From NCBI GenBank assembly GCA_949128115.1, contig OX421962.1, positions 10,138,262 through 10,202,261 of the forward strand: DNA of 64,000 bases. Direction: 5' to 3'. A program made the position numbers and the translations under genes. Below are positions 41,101-53,100 of this stretch, in pieces. This DNA comes from Anaspis maculata (lineage: Eukaryota; Arthropoda; Insecta; Coleoptera; Scraptiidae). The notes under the pieces were generated by a model. The model saw only the letters and a list, made by a program, of their open reading frames with translations, made no database searches and was not told the DNA's origin. Numbering within the stretch: the stretch's first letter is position 1; each line of letters starts with the position of its first letter.

Positions 41101-44100
41101 CGAAGGCACTAAAATTTTCTGTCGTCTATCGCGAGTCATTGAGAATTTTTCTCAAATTAGACACGTGTATGTAATTATAGGAATTAATTCAGCTTTCCAT
41201 CCTGATTATAAATATACGTATATCGTATATCCCACTCGATAGGTTAGTTAGGAAAACTACCAAGCAATACAGGGTGTCCGTTTTTCGAGGCTAAGCATGG
41301 GTATCTCGCTTATCTCTAGAGATACAGAGTCGGTTGAATTAGAAGAAAGTTGCGAATTTTCATGACAATCAATGATCTAAAAAGATACTTGACTTGTCAG
41401 TTTTAGTTTTCGAGATATCGAGAAAAAACTGAAATTTGTAATTTTTGTTTTAGTTTTTTATTTGAAAAACAGTTAAAGATAGCCTTTTCTAACTATCTAA
41501 GACATTGTGAAGGCACTTTTCCAGGGGCAATTCAATGTTGCCAAAATCTTTATTCTAGCTTTCAAAACAACCGAGATATGACATTCAACTTTTTTTTCTC
41601 TCATAGTAAACATTTTTAAATACAATATTTTTCTCTGGTTACAACGATGTGTCACATGCCACTGTTGAATTCATGCTTTTGAGCAAAAAAATTTTTGATT
41701 AAGAGTGCTTTGAAAGCAAAATCAGCACCGACAATAAAAAAAAGTAAATGTTGAACATTTATTCAACAGTGACATGTGGCACATCGTTGTAACCAGAAAA
41801 GGATACCGTATTCAAAAATATCAAAATCCAATATGGTGCCCATTAGAGAAAAAAGTTGAATGTCGTATCTCGGTTGCTTTGAAAGCTAGGATAAAATTTT
41901 TGGCAGCTTTGAATTCCCCTTGAAAAAGTGCCCTGACAATGTCTAGATTAGAATAAGCCACCTTCAACCGTTTTTTGAATAAAAAATGAAAACAAAAATT
42001 CAAATTCCTGTTTTTTTTACGATATTTCAAAAACTAAAATCGATACGTGAAATTTCTTTTTAGAGCATTGATCGTCATGAAAATGCGCAACTTTTTCCTA
42101 ATTCAACCGACTCTGTATCTCTCAAGATAAGCGAGATACCCATGCTTAGCTTCGAATAACGGACACCCTGTATTTCTTTTACAAAAGTTTGATTTTGTAA
42201 AGTCAAGTTAGGTTCAGTAAAAGTTTCAAACTATAGTGAAATCAGTTTAAGTACCTACTAAAATGATAGAAAATTTACTGAGTTACTTTAAAACAAAAAA
42301 TAACTTTTCGATCATTTTAAAACTTCATCACTTTTTTCACATGCATTTGTGTTTTGTTGATGACCCTATCAAGTGTGATGCATATTTATAATCAGGATAA
42401 AAATCTGAATCGATTACCATATCAGAATAGGGCGTCGAATGTAAGAAAAATTTTCTATGTTGCACCCTGTAAGTGATATCCACAGACATTTTTCGTCGAC
42501 AGATTCAAAGCCTACGGAAAAAATTATGTTGTAATCGTTTTTCACTTCCTAAATTATGTTCAAGGGGAAGTCTCCAGACGTATTCTTTGTTGTTAAATAT
42601 GGAGGTTATGAAAATTTATTAATCTGAATGAAAACACGAACATCAGAAACTGACGTTTGAAAGCTTTGGTAGGCTTGGCGTGGCTTGAGTAGATAAAATG
42701 CACCGATATTTGCAACGTTGTCGCGTCTACCATGCGTTTATTTACGAAGACCCAATTCGAAGGTTTTTCGCTTTGCGAACGCTGCTCAAAAATTGGCAAA
42801 CGGAAACGTATACGTAAATCTTGATACGCAAATTTGCGCATACGCAACTTTACGTATATTCTCAAAAATTGGCCCCCAGGGCTACCCCTCTAAAGGAAGG
42901 AGAGGCAGAGACCGTGTAACCGCAAAACATACAGGTCAGCAGCATTCCCACATATTACAGAACATGTATTCCGGGTCAACCTCATGGAAGAAGCTTTGCA
43001 TCCTTTGTCACCGACAGCAACTCTTGGAGGGTCTCTTGGAGACTAATTCTTTTTTCCGATAATTCAATAACGCCTTTTCGAATTTTTCTTGTTACTTTTC
43101 ACACGGACTAGATACTTAACAAGCGAACGCTATACTGAATTATCGTAAAAATGTCAAGAATCCAGTAAGGAATCAGTATTTTGAATTTAGATTGCTTTAA
43201 AAATTAAAAAAATGATTTTCTTTTGAAAAAAAATTGGACTTGATGGGTCTCGAACCTGGGCCCGTTTTGGACATGGCTCGTTGGACCTCGCGCCCATTCT
43301 ATCGTGTGATCAAATTCTTATTTTAGGTAGGCTATGGCCTGGTCATGTTCAGGGGTGCGAAGCTGCGTTCGGCCAGGCCACAGCCCACTTAAAATCAGAA
43401 TTCATTTGATCACACGATAGCTGCTGCGAACATTTCGCTCGCATTTGTTTAATCGAGCTATCAGGCTAATTGTTTGACGTCTCAAAATAGCCCGTTATAA
43501 AGGACACATACAACTTATTTTTTTTCAAAGAGCTATCACGTCCAAAGACCCCGGTTACCAGCCGGGAAAGGTTCGTTCTGGTCATCAGGAGGTGTAGGGG
43601 ATGTTTAAATCAACATTGTAGCTTTGTTGAAATAATATGAAAAATCCGTCGCTAGCTCCCCGTCTATCATGTGCATTTTCAGTCCAGGAAGGTCCAGTAT
43701 TTAGCCCAGTCAACGAAGAAAAAATAGCGAAAATAAATAGTGTAGTTTTGAAAATTGGTAGAGATGTTCTTGAAAGCTTATTGATCACTGTGTAAAAAGT
43801 CCCCATCGATACAAGTAGCTTTTTTCCTAGAAAACTTTGTTTTGACCTTATCTATGACCACAGCAAAAAAGCATATCACAATTATAACGGACACCGTGTC
43901 AGCCTCATGTGGTGTAACTCTGTGTCAAAACCCGCACGGCAGCGGAATAGCAATTCATGTCGTATAACTTTGAAACGCTCTGACGGCTAAACTAAAGAAG
44001 GAAGGCCTATGCTACCGCAGACATTTTATAAATAATTTTATCCGCTAAAATTTCGTGCCTGAAAACTTTCTCCTACCTATCACAGTTTACCCGGAAAACA

Positions 44101-47100
44101 GGAAAAAAGGCCGCGGCGCACGATAAATTTGGTTTCTGGTCGTCTTCAGGAGGCCTTTTGAGAATGTTCCGCCAAGCGAATTTTGGCGAACTTTTTGGCT
44201 GGAATGTTCTCACATGATGTACTACTTTCGGATAAAATTGGTCAGAAAAAGTTAGAATGAAGCTGCCGGTTTTTCGGTTTCTAAGCTGCTTTTACGGTTT
44301 GAGCTGCAGGCCTATAAAAATAACTAATTAATTAAAACAATGGTTATTCAAAGTCGAAATATCATCCGACACAACCTTGACTATTATTCCATTTTAGAAT
44401 AATACGATCCTCCACTGCACATAACCTGTGCAGAATAATAAACCACAGCGGGCTTGAATGGATCGAATAACAACAAACTGAAATACTTATCTCATTCAAT
44501 TCGCAATGAATGGAATCCGACATAGTATAAATTTTATTCAATTACATTTCAAAGTCCACTGACAACGCAGGAGGAAACAACGGGAGAAAGTCTGACGTGT
44601 TTATCTTTAAAAATTTCTTTTCGACTAATTACCACACATTATTACACATACTCATGGCAATATTATCGCAAAATAAGCTTTTAATTATTGTAACAGCTCA
44701 AAGTTTCATACTCGAGAGTGAAGTTTCTAATTTTCAAATTGCGCAACAAGCGTTTAGATTTTTCCGCCATGGCACACTATTTTCATCATCTTTTTGCAAC
44801 GTACAAAGTCACAAAATTATATTTGAAAACAATAGTAACACCTGCCAGGCTACAATGAGCTTAAAAATTTACATGAAAAAAATCTCAACACAATTTCTTG
44901 AATCTCATCCAATTTAATGCATAGTCAATAATGGAATGCCCAAAGAGTCGTTATATTCTGGGACACCTGTTTATACACATGAACGACCTCCAGTTCATCA
45001 CATCCAGCAAAAAGCAAACAAAAACAAACAAAAAACAAACAAAACGCTTAGTCACACAGGTAGATGCGGCAATTTCATCAATCCCATGATTTTTCTTTTT
45101 TTTTAGATAATCACTGGTGGTAGGTACTGCCGCTCTCCCAGACAATGACATCATCAAAAAAAAATTATCACGAGACACACAACATTCCCGAACAATGGAA
45201 TTTGTTGTCTATCGTCAATGTGTCTTCCAAGTAAACGACCTCTGCGAATCTTTACATTTTGTTAATTATTCTCTTTGTTCATTTTCTATTAAAATTTTTA
45301 TACTCAATTAAATCTACCTACCTACTTCAGTAACTAAATTTGCATGAATTAATGTAGTTGAATTTAATAATTAAGGAACAAAAATACGACAAAAAAAGCT
45401 GGCTTACCGTAGCAGAAGTGTTCGAGGTTGTCGAAGTCGAATCCTGTTTTCCCCATCCTGGTCCGCCTGGTGGTACTAGTGGTACAGATGCGTCGGTTCC
45501 GCTGTGCTCAGATTTCAAAGAGGGTAGATTTGCTGGCGCCCGTCTCGCATTGGGAACCTTTCCCAAACTTTGCATGCCATGTTTATAGGTGAATGTGTTC
45601 TTTTGCTGTTGCTTTTCCAAATTTTCTCCCTGTACGCCAAAACAAGAAACGTACAAAAAATATTCATCATTGGTGTTAAAATAACGGCGCCTTTTACACT
45701 TTCTCTCCCTCTCTCAACTTTTTTTTGCATCAATTTTTGCATGAATTCAATCTGTAGCATATGATGTCGCAACGATGCCTCGGCATTGCGACAACCGGAA
45801 GTCGAGTTGGAATTTATAAATTCCACCGTCGAAATTTATTTTGCATTTGAGCGACACTAGTCATCAAAGTTGCAGGATTTCAATTCAAATAATTATGATA
45901 TCATGTTCGTTGTAACCCGATTACTGGTTTTCATATAATCAGTTTCACGGTTTTTTTCATTGGAGCAAACTATGGAAAAATTCTGTTGCGTTGGTACGAA
46001 CGGTACGACGCTATAACCGTCGTCGCAGCCGGTTTGGTATAGATGTGCTTTGTTATGTGTTGTGATGACAGCTGTTACCCGTCATGCGATGTGATGAACG
46101 CCAAGTCAAAATGTTCTAGTTTATGTGGCGAAAATAGGAAAATGCGAGTTCCTTGGAGTGGAACTTTTTGGCGGCCAATAACTATTGAAATCGTCTTCAC
46201 TGACTCCTGGCCCTTAGCCTGTGCGCTGGTAATGACAGCCACTGTATAAAATGAAGCTGATGCAACTTAGCGGAAGCAATAAAGTAAATGGAATGAAAAT
46301 GCCCACTGCCCAGCGGCCTAACATGACTGATGAGTTCTAAATTTAACGCTAATTTAGAAAAACAGTTCACTGTTAGCGCCAAATAGCTTGAAAATGTTGG
46401 AAATTCTCAGTAGAATTTGAATTTCAACAACTAGCTACTAACTCTAGTGATTTTTTTTTCATTTTTGGAATCTTCAGAATTTCAAATTTTGGAAAATTTT
46501 GAAAGTCACCGGAATTCTTTTGGAAATCACCGGAGTTCCCGGAAGTCGGAATTCTTGTGTACATTTCTTTCTCGGGAAAGTAACCCTTCGCCCGGTCGTA
46601 AGCACGATGAGCTCGGGTCCGCTTTCAAATGTGGACGTCCCGGGTTCAAATCCGCACCGGGCCAGATGGACTTTTTAACGTGTTCCCTTAGTACTGGAGC
46701 ATTTACTACCGTGCTGATGACCCGGGGAGAGATATGAAACGAAAAAGCCATCGGAAAAACCACAATTGACAATCCTCCACAGTTGTAACAGTTACAGCAA
46801 AACCTATATGTATAAAAAAAATCGTTAGGAGTATCTGATATATAAAAAAATCATGCCTTGCTGTCTTCTTAGTTTCAGTAGCTGCATGAAGTTGATTTTT
46901 TGAAGAAATTGTTACCTAGTTGATTTGAGTTTTTTTTTGATACAACTATTGTGCATTCCATTCCGTCATTTTCTGATTTCTGTCGATATAAGATCAATAT
47001 TTTATGGATTTGTTCGGTATCGTTACTTACTAAATTCTGCCTTCTGTCAGAATCATGCAGTGCCGTAGATGTTGGCGGGTACTCGCCCTCTCGACCCCCT

Positions 47101-50100
47101 ACTTTCTACGCAACTGGACATTTTAAAAAACCGATGAAAGTGTTGAATTCCACTTCAATTCTAAAGGAAAAATAGGCGGTCATTCCTGCATTTGGGCGGT
47201 TTCGGAGATATTTGTGTTTGAAGTTTCAAAAAAACCAGTTACGCAAATGTTCCACAATTCGAGCAAGGTTCGATCCATTCACTTTGAACTTTTTATTCAA
47301 TTCAAAGTCATAATTTGGTTGGCTGATAGGAAACTAAAAATTGGTTATAGAAGTTCGTAATTTCAGTAACTACTTTACAACTATGAGTAAGTAGGTAGGT
47401 ACCTATTAAATATTTAATTATGCGAGTACCTAATTGGTTATGTTACCGGAATCATAAACTTTTACAACTAATTTTCAATTTCTTATGAGCCAAATTATGA
47501 ATCAAAACTTGCTCGAATTTTGAAACATTTGCGTAATTCGATGTTTTTGAACTTTCAAACACAAATATCTCCGAAGCCGCTGCTCCAAATGCAGGAATGA
47601 CACCCCAATTTTCCCTTCAGAACTTAATGCGGAATTCAATACTTTCATCGTTTTTCCAAAATATTCAGTGGCGTAGAAAGTAGGGGGGTAAGAGGGTGAA
47701 TACCTCATATCTTCTACGGCACTGCGTCATTCTGACAAAAAAATTCTAGAAATCACTGGGGACGTGTTTTTCAACCATCTGTGCAAAATTTGAGAGCAAT
47801 CGATCAGGCTGTTCAAAAGTTATCAAGAAAAAACAAGTTTTTTCTGCAACTTTGAAGGTCCGCAACTTCGTTAATATGGATTTTGGTATGCACTTTTTGA
47901 AATAAGTCGACTTCTTTTTTCATCCTCTATCAGCCTGCAAACTTTGTCGACTAAAACCTGGACCACCCTGTATAAACAGTCAACACGTTTAAACAAGTTT
48001 CGAAAAATATGATCTTTATTATTTTCGTTGAACGATACATATGATGAAAAGTAGTTTTCCCTCGCTCTTGAAAAGGGGGGGGGGGATCGGGAGCTACTTA
48101 CCTCCAACTTTCAACATTAGGTCTGGAGAAAACCATGTTTCGTTTTTAAAAATATTTCAAACATGTTCATATCGAAATTTTGAGGCTGGATTTGGATTTA
48201 GAATATAGAATTTTTAGCACAAAACGATATCATGCAAGTTCATGCGCCTAGATGTCATATCAGCAGAAAATTAAAATCTTGACCTCTCAAATAATCCCCC
48301 ACCGGCCCAAAAGGGGGAGTGTTCCAACATCTCGAAAATTGAAAAGTATATCATAAAATGCCAAAAAATTCTGCTTCTTCCATGAAAGACGAAGAAACCA
48401 TCCAAAGAGCTTCAACCAGAATTTTTTTCAGATTTTTCTAGCAGCTGCTTTTGAGAATTTTTTCCATCTACAGCTGCCATCACTTTCCAACCGTTGACGT
48501 TTTCGGGCTAGTATTTGGTATGGTACAAATTCGGGTACAAATCTACAGGGTGGTCCATCCTAGCGTAATTATCCCATAGTGGCCTTCTTGTTCAAAATAG
48601 AGAGAAAGATGTAAGAGAAAGGTTATATGATTTGATGAGACCTATGACCAGGGTTGGGTCAGTAGAATATACACCGTCAAAAAATGCGTAATCTACGCGT
48701 ATATTCTACTGTAGAATATGTCACTAGATTTCCCATTTTTTGTTACATATTCTACACGTAAAAAATTATTTTGCAGGTGAACACATTTAATTGGATAAAA
48801 CAAAGCTTTCCGACTACCACAACACCAGACAATCAAACCAAAACTGCACAGACACTTGTTTCGCCCCTGCTTGGGGCTCATCAGTGCGTAGGCATCAGTT
48901 GTATCATCCAGTGTTGTGGCAGTCAGATAAATCTTCGTGATGTACACATAGGACTCCTGATAGTCCTGGTCCGACTGGATGCCTCCGCAATGATGGGCCC
49001 CCAACAGGGACGAAACACGTGTCTGGGCAGTTCTGGTCTGATTATCTGGTGTTGTGGTAGTCGTAAACTTTTGTTTCATTGAAAATGCGGTGGGGCCGCT
49101 TTGGTGCTAAAAGGCGCAATTATTTGCATGTTTTGTGTTTTCTCCGAGGTTTTCTCTCAAAACTCATCGGATTGAACATCCTTTAGCTTGAGTGTGGACA
49201 CATGTACAAGAGTTGCTTACATCTTTACGATCTAACTGTATCTTCAACTTCAAATCTTCAAGTGAATGCATTCGATTGAAAGCTAATATCACGTGAATTA
49301 GAATTTTCTACGTAATATACATTAACATTATTCTACATATTCTACATATTCTACGTGGTTATTTCCAGTGATGTAGAAAAATAATTTTCTACGTGTAATG
49401 ACCCAACCCTGCCTATGACCTAAAATTATTTTCAGCTATACAGGTGTCCCGTTTCGACGGGATAAACGAAGCGTAATTTTTTTTAATGGAACACCCTACA
49501 TTTTTTACATTTTCGTGTTCAGCCTTTTCAACTGTCTTACGCCTGTATTTTTGTTTTTCAATTGTTTGTCACTGCTACCAACCAAAAGTTGGAAACTGAA
49601 AAAAAAAACGCATTTTCAGTTTGCTTGAAAAATCGTAGCGGCCTTGCTTTTCCAAACTAAGAGATGGAACTTGACTTGGTGATTGTCAAGTCGAAGACCA
49701 ATATTCCAATGTCAAAAAGTTGCGATTTTATGCAACAAAAGAAATCAAACTTCATAATTTTCAAAGTACCATAACTCATTTTTTTCAAATGGCATGCCCC
49801 CAATGGGAGGCATGGACAACTTTGCTCCCGCCAAGAGGCGCTGCAGTTGGTTGGGACCTCTAGGGACTTTATCTCGCCTAGGTTGCATAGACAAGCGCGT
49901 TGTGTCAAATCGTCAAATCAATAAACGTCAAATATTTAGAAATGTCATCGTGAACATAAATTGGGATTTTTGAGTCGTATCGTTGAATCGTTCATGAGGA
50001 TGCCGTAGGCTCTTGCGACGAGGGTCAGGACGCGGCCCCAAACTCCGGGTAAGCTCAGTTTGACTACCGAAGAAAAAAATACATTTTTATTCACTTTTAT

Positions 50101-53100
50101 CGTAGACCCGGGCCCGGTATGGTACTCTGGAGAGGTAAATAGATGCTCTGAATAAGCCCTTCCTGCTCCATTCTACCAGACAGATGGAGACAAGAATCAT
50201 CGAAAAACATTGACATTGCTGAAGTGCATGAAGGGATCTAGGTTATGTTGGTTCTATGTTGAAGTTTTGAACTTGTTTAGTTAAGTTATTATGTTCACAG
50301 CGTTGTGCGTAGTATACGAAAATTAAACACATGAAATACAGTTCTTCAATCAGCCAGGGCATTTCACTTTATTACAATAATTCAAACTATCACTTTACAG
50401 GGAGTTTTCCACACTGCTACAAAATTTTGAAGGAAGGGCGACTCTAGTATAGGTGATACCGAAATGTCCTCCTGTTCTCGTATAGTATAGTCCAATTTCT
50501 CTCTCCGTTATCCATGTGCTAGGATGAAGCAGGAGTGGCTTATTCAGAGCATCCCTTTGCCTCTTCAGCAGATACCTACCATATGGAGCCCCTCGGGTCT
50601 ATAGTTTAGTAAACAAAAATGAATTTTTGCCTTGGGCAGTCAAACTGAACTTACCCGAAGTTGAACGGAGCCCTGCCCTAACATGATAGCTTGGGACCAC
50701 TGTGGGTTGCATTTATCGTCTCACCGGCCGGGATTTTGTCTCGCACAAACCGCCAGACGGCCTCGCGCTGCTTCGCTCGCATTTGCCCTGCCTTTCAAAC
50801 GACAAGCACCCGGTACCGGTGACACTAACACCATGCGAGTCATGCGACGACAATGAACAATAAAGATAGGTTAGGTTACGCTCTGACAAGCAATGACAAC
50901 TGCAAGCTTGACCTTGGACTTGACGTTGACATGACGTTGACATTTGGTCCCAAGCCTATGTCGCGCCCTCTGGAATGCGTTTGCGAGAATGCCTCCCATT
51001 TTATAACGTTATCCGATAGCTTTTTAACGACTGTTTAAAAAAAACTGAGTCGGCCGTGATGAACGACAGACAAGCTGAAAAGTACGCAGCTGACAGTTAG
51101 TCTCAGTCTGAAAATTGTCCAACACAGAAAAATGGCTTGACGCGAGAGGAAATGATTGATATGCTATTCTGGTATGAATCCAGATATCCAGGATCGATCT
51201 TACTTTGATTTCTCTTTTGCGTTTAAGCCATTTTTCTCTGTTCGACAATATTCAGACTGACTAACTGACAGCTGCGTACTATTTGGCTTGTCCGTCATTC
51301 ATCATGGGTGACTTAGTTTTTGGAAAAAAATTAGAAAAATAGCGAATTTCGTGAGAACTTCCGATTATCTCGAAAAATATAAGTTCAAGGGCAGGCACCC
51401 CTGGTAAAAATGGAAGAGGATAAAAAATCTATCGGATAGCGTTAGAAAATTGGGGGCATGCCATTTGAAAAAAATCAGTTATACTTTGAAAATTATAAAG
51501 TTTGATTTTTTTGTGAGCGTCCATAAAGTAACAGAAAAAGTAAAGACAAGTAAAGAAAGTAACAAAATAGCAAATTTTTTGACACTGGAATATTGGTCTT
51601 TGACTTGACTATCACCATGTCAAGTTTCATCCCTTAGTTTTGAAAAGCAAGGCCGCTACAATTTCTTTTAGCCAACTGCGAAAATGCGACTTTTTTCAGT
51701 TTTTAATTTATTCTCATGGAATTCTTCGTCGAAAAATGAGGAGGTAATCGCGAAAAAAAAAATTTATTCGTTATTCGGACTCCCCGTATGCTAAAACGTC
51801 GAGATCTGTCGAAAAAAAATTCCGTGTCGGTCTGTCTGTTAGTGTGTTCGTGTGTATGTCAGGTTTTCTTTGTCCCTCGATTCATTTCCAAACCGTCAGG
51901 CCGATTTCAGCCAAATTTGGTATGCGCGTATGGTCGGCGGGGGAAAGAAGAAACTAAGCTTTTCTCCGTGATCTGTCAAAGGGAACTGTCAATGTCAAAA
52001 AGTGAAAGAATAAAAGAATTTTCATTTTCGACAGCTCATTTTGAAGCCCTCGAGAGACTATTCAGAACATGTGACAGTTATGACATATCTGTCATCTGTC
52101 AGAAGTTACAAGCTGTCAAAGAAAAAATTTTGAAGCTCGATAACTCGAAAAGTACCGAACAGATTTCGGCCACATTTGGTTTGCAGCAAGAGTATCCGCC
52201 AAGGACTTGACGGAACATGGGCAGTTCCGATAAAAATCAGGCATCCAACTTTGAAAAAAAAACAATTTTTCAATTTTTTTTCTGAAAAACTGGTAAAAAA
52301 ATGGGCTTGTCCCTCGCTTTTTTTCCATGTCTTTGGAGCGATTGCAATACAACTTCGTGAACATGCATCAAATAGTAGTGAGACGTGAAAATAAGCTTTT
52401 GGCCTCGAAACGTCAATCAGGTGTACCACAACATAATTAAAGGTGCGTTCAGTCAGCTTATTTAGCTGCAAGTTTTAATTTTAGTCGTAAGCGCAGCATC
52501 GCTTATTGGCTGATCTGAGGAGGCTGGTTCATGACAGCCAATGAGCATCGCTGCGCTTATGACTAAAACTAAAACGTGCGGCTAAATAAGCTGACTCAAC
52601 GCACCTTAAATAAAAATGCCCGTTTTATTTTCACATATTTGGAACGCTTTGATAGATTTCGATGAAATTTGGTATGTGGGTAGTATCTGACGGGTGGAAC
52701 GTTTGGTTAACATCAAGCAATCACGGCCGCAAAAACTGGAAAAAAAATATTGTCGACCATCGACCCCTGGCCGTTGCCACGCCTAGAGAATAATTACACT
52801 AGGATGGACCACCCTGTACATAACATAGTGTAGTCACATAAAATGATGAATGAACTGCTGGCTGAGCTTTCACAAACAACCAGGACATATCAGCGGCAAT
52901 ACAGTAATGTATGGATAGTCCGAAGCTCCAATAATCCAAAATATCCTATAATCCTGAACAGTCAACCCCAATAGTTGTAAAATGATATTGATAATCCTTA
53001 CTCCAGAACTCTTGCATTCTGTAATCCAAACTACCACCGGTGTACCTTTAAAGAGTAAGGTTCTTTATCTTTCCTGTAACTTCAGTCATTATTTTACCTC

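Larger units (their letters stand above)
39261..44311. mobile_element. 5-kb element with about 360-bp terminal inverted repeats
   Basis: GCCTGCAGCTCAA at 39261 is matched by TTGAGCTGCAGGC ending 44311. The arms (39261-39625 and 43952-44311) share AGAACATT...AGCCAA, AGGCCTCCTGAA, AAGGCCTATGCTACC-type blocks and the GTCAGAG...CAAAGTT segment. The interior is a nest of other repeats: a SINE, two fold-backs and a hairpin. It encodes no transposase I can recognise. Confidence 0.7.
39089..45407 (-). other. Intron 2 of nocte (6,319 nt)
   Basis: Contains a 17-bp minisatellite next to exon 3, the 5-kb composite TIR element 39261-44311 and about 1.1 kb (44312-45407) in which I recognise no gene. Confidence 0.8.
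48649..49411. mobile_element. Non-autonomous hAT-type element, 8-bp target duplication
   Basis: TIR CAGGGTTGGGTCA at the left and TGACCCAACCCTG at the right, flanked on both sides by the 8-bp direct repeat CCTATGAC (48641-48648 and 49412-49419). Eight-bp duplications with CAGGG-type termini are characteristic of hAT elements. Subterminal DNA is rich in TTCTACGTG-like motifs. The middle (about 48788-49080) is a separate inverted repeat with the hammerhead sequences. No transposase. Confidence 0.75.
48544..52818. mobile_element. 4.3-kb element, TACAGGGTGGTCCATCC termini
   Basis: Left TACAGGGTGGTCCATCCTAG and right CTAGGATGGACCACCCTGTA (one mismatch region beyond). Inside are nested inverted pairs at 49590-49820/51445-51690, 50025-50190/50500-50690 and 51030-51140/51225-51320, the hAT-type element 48649-49411, and the MITE 52437-52609. 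TA flanks it. No transposase found. Confidence 0.7.

Noticed and set aside
46323..46375. Second possible hammerhead (CTGATGAG followed by a 9-bp stem)
   Set aside because: The stem closes, but the GAAA core does not follow at the right place and there is no stem III or UH site; an ordinary inverted repeat.
46570..46645. Functional tRNA gene
   Set aside because: Acceptor-like stem and B box are present, but the T-stem does not pair and the D-arm is irregular; more like a SINE head.
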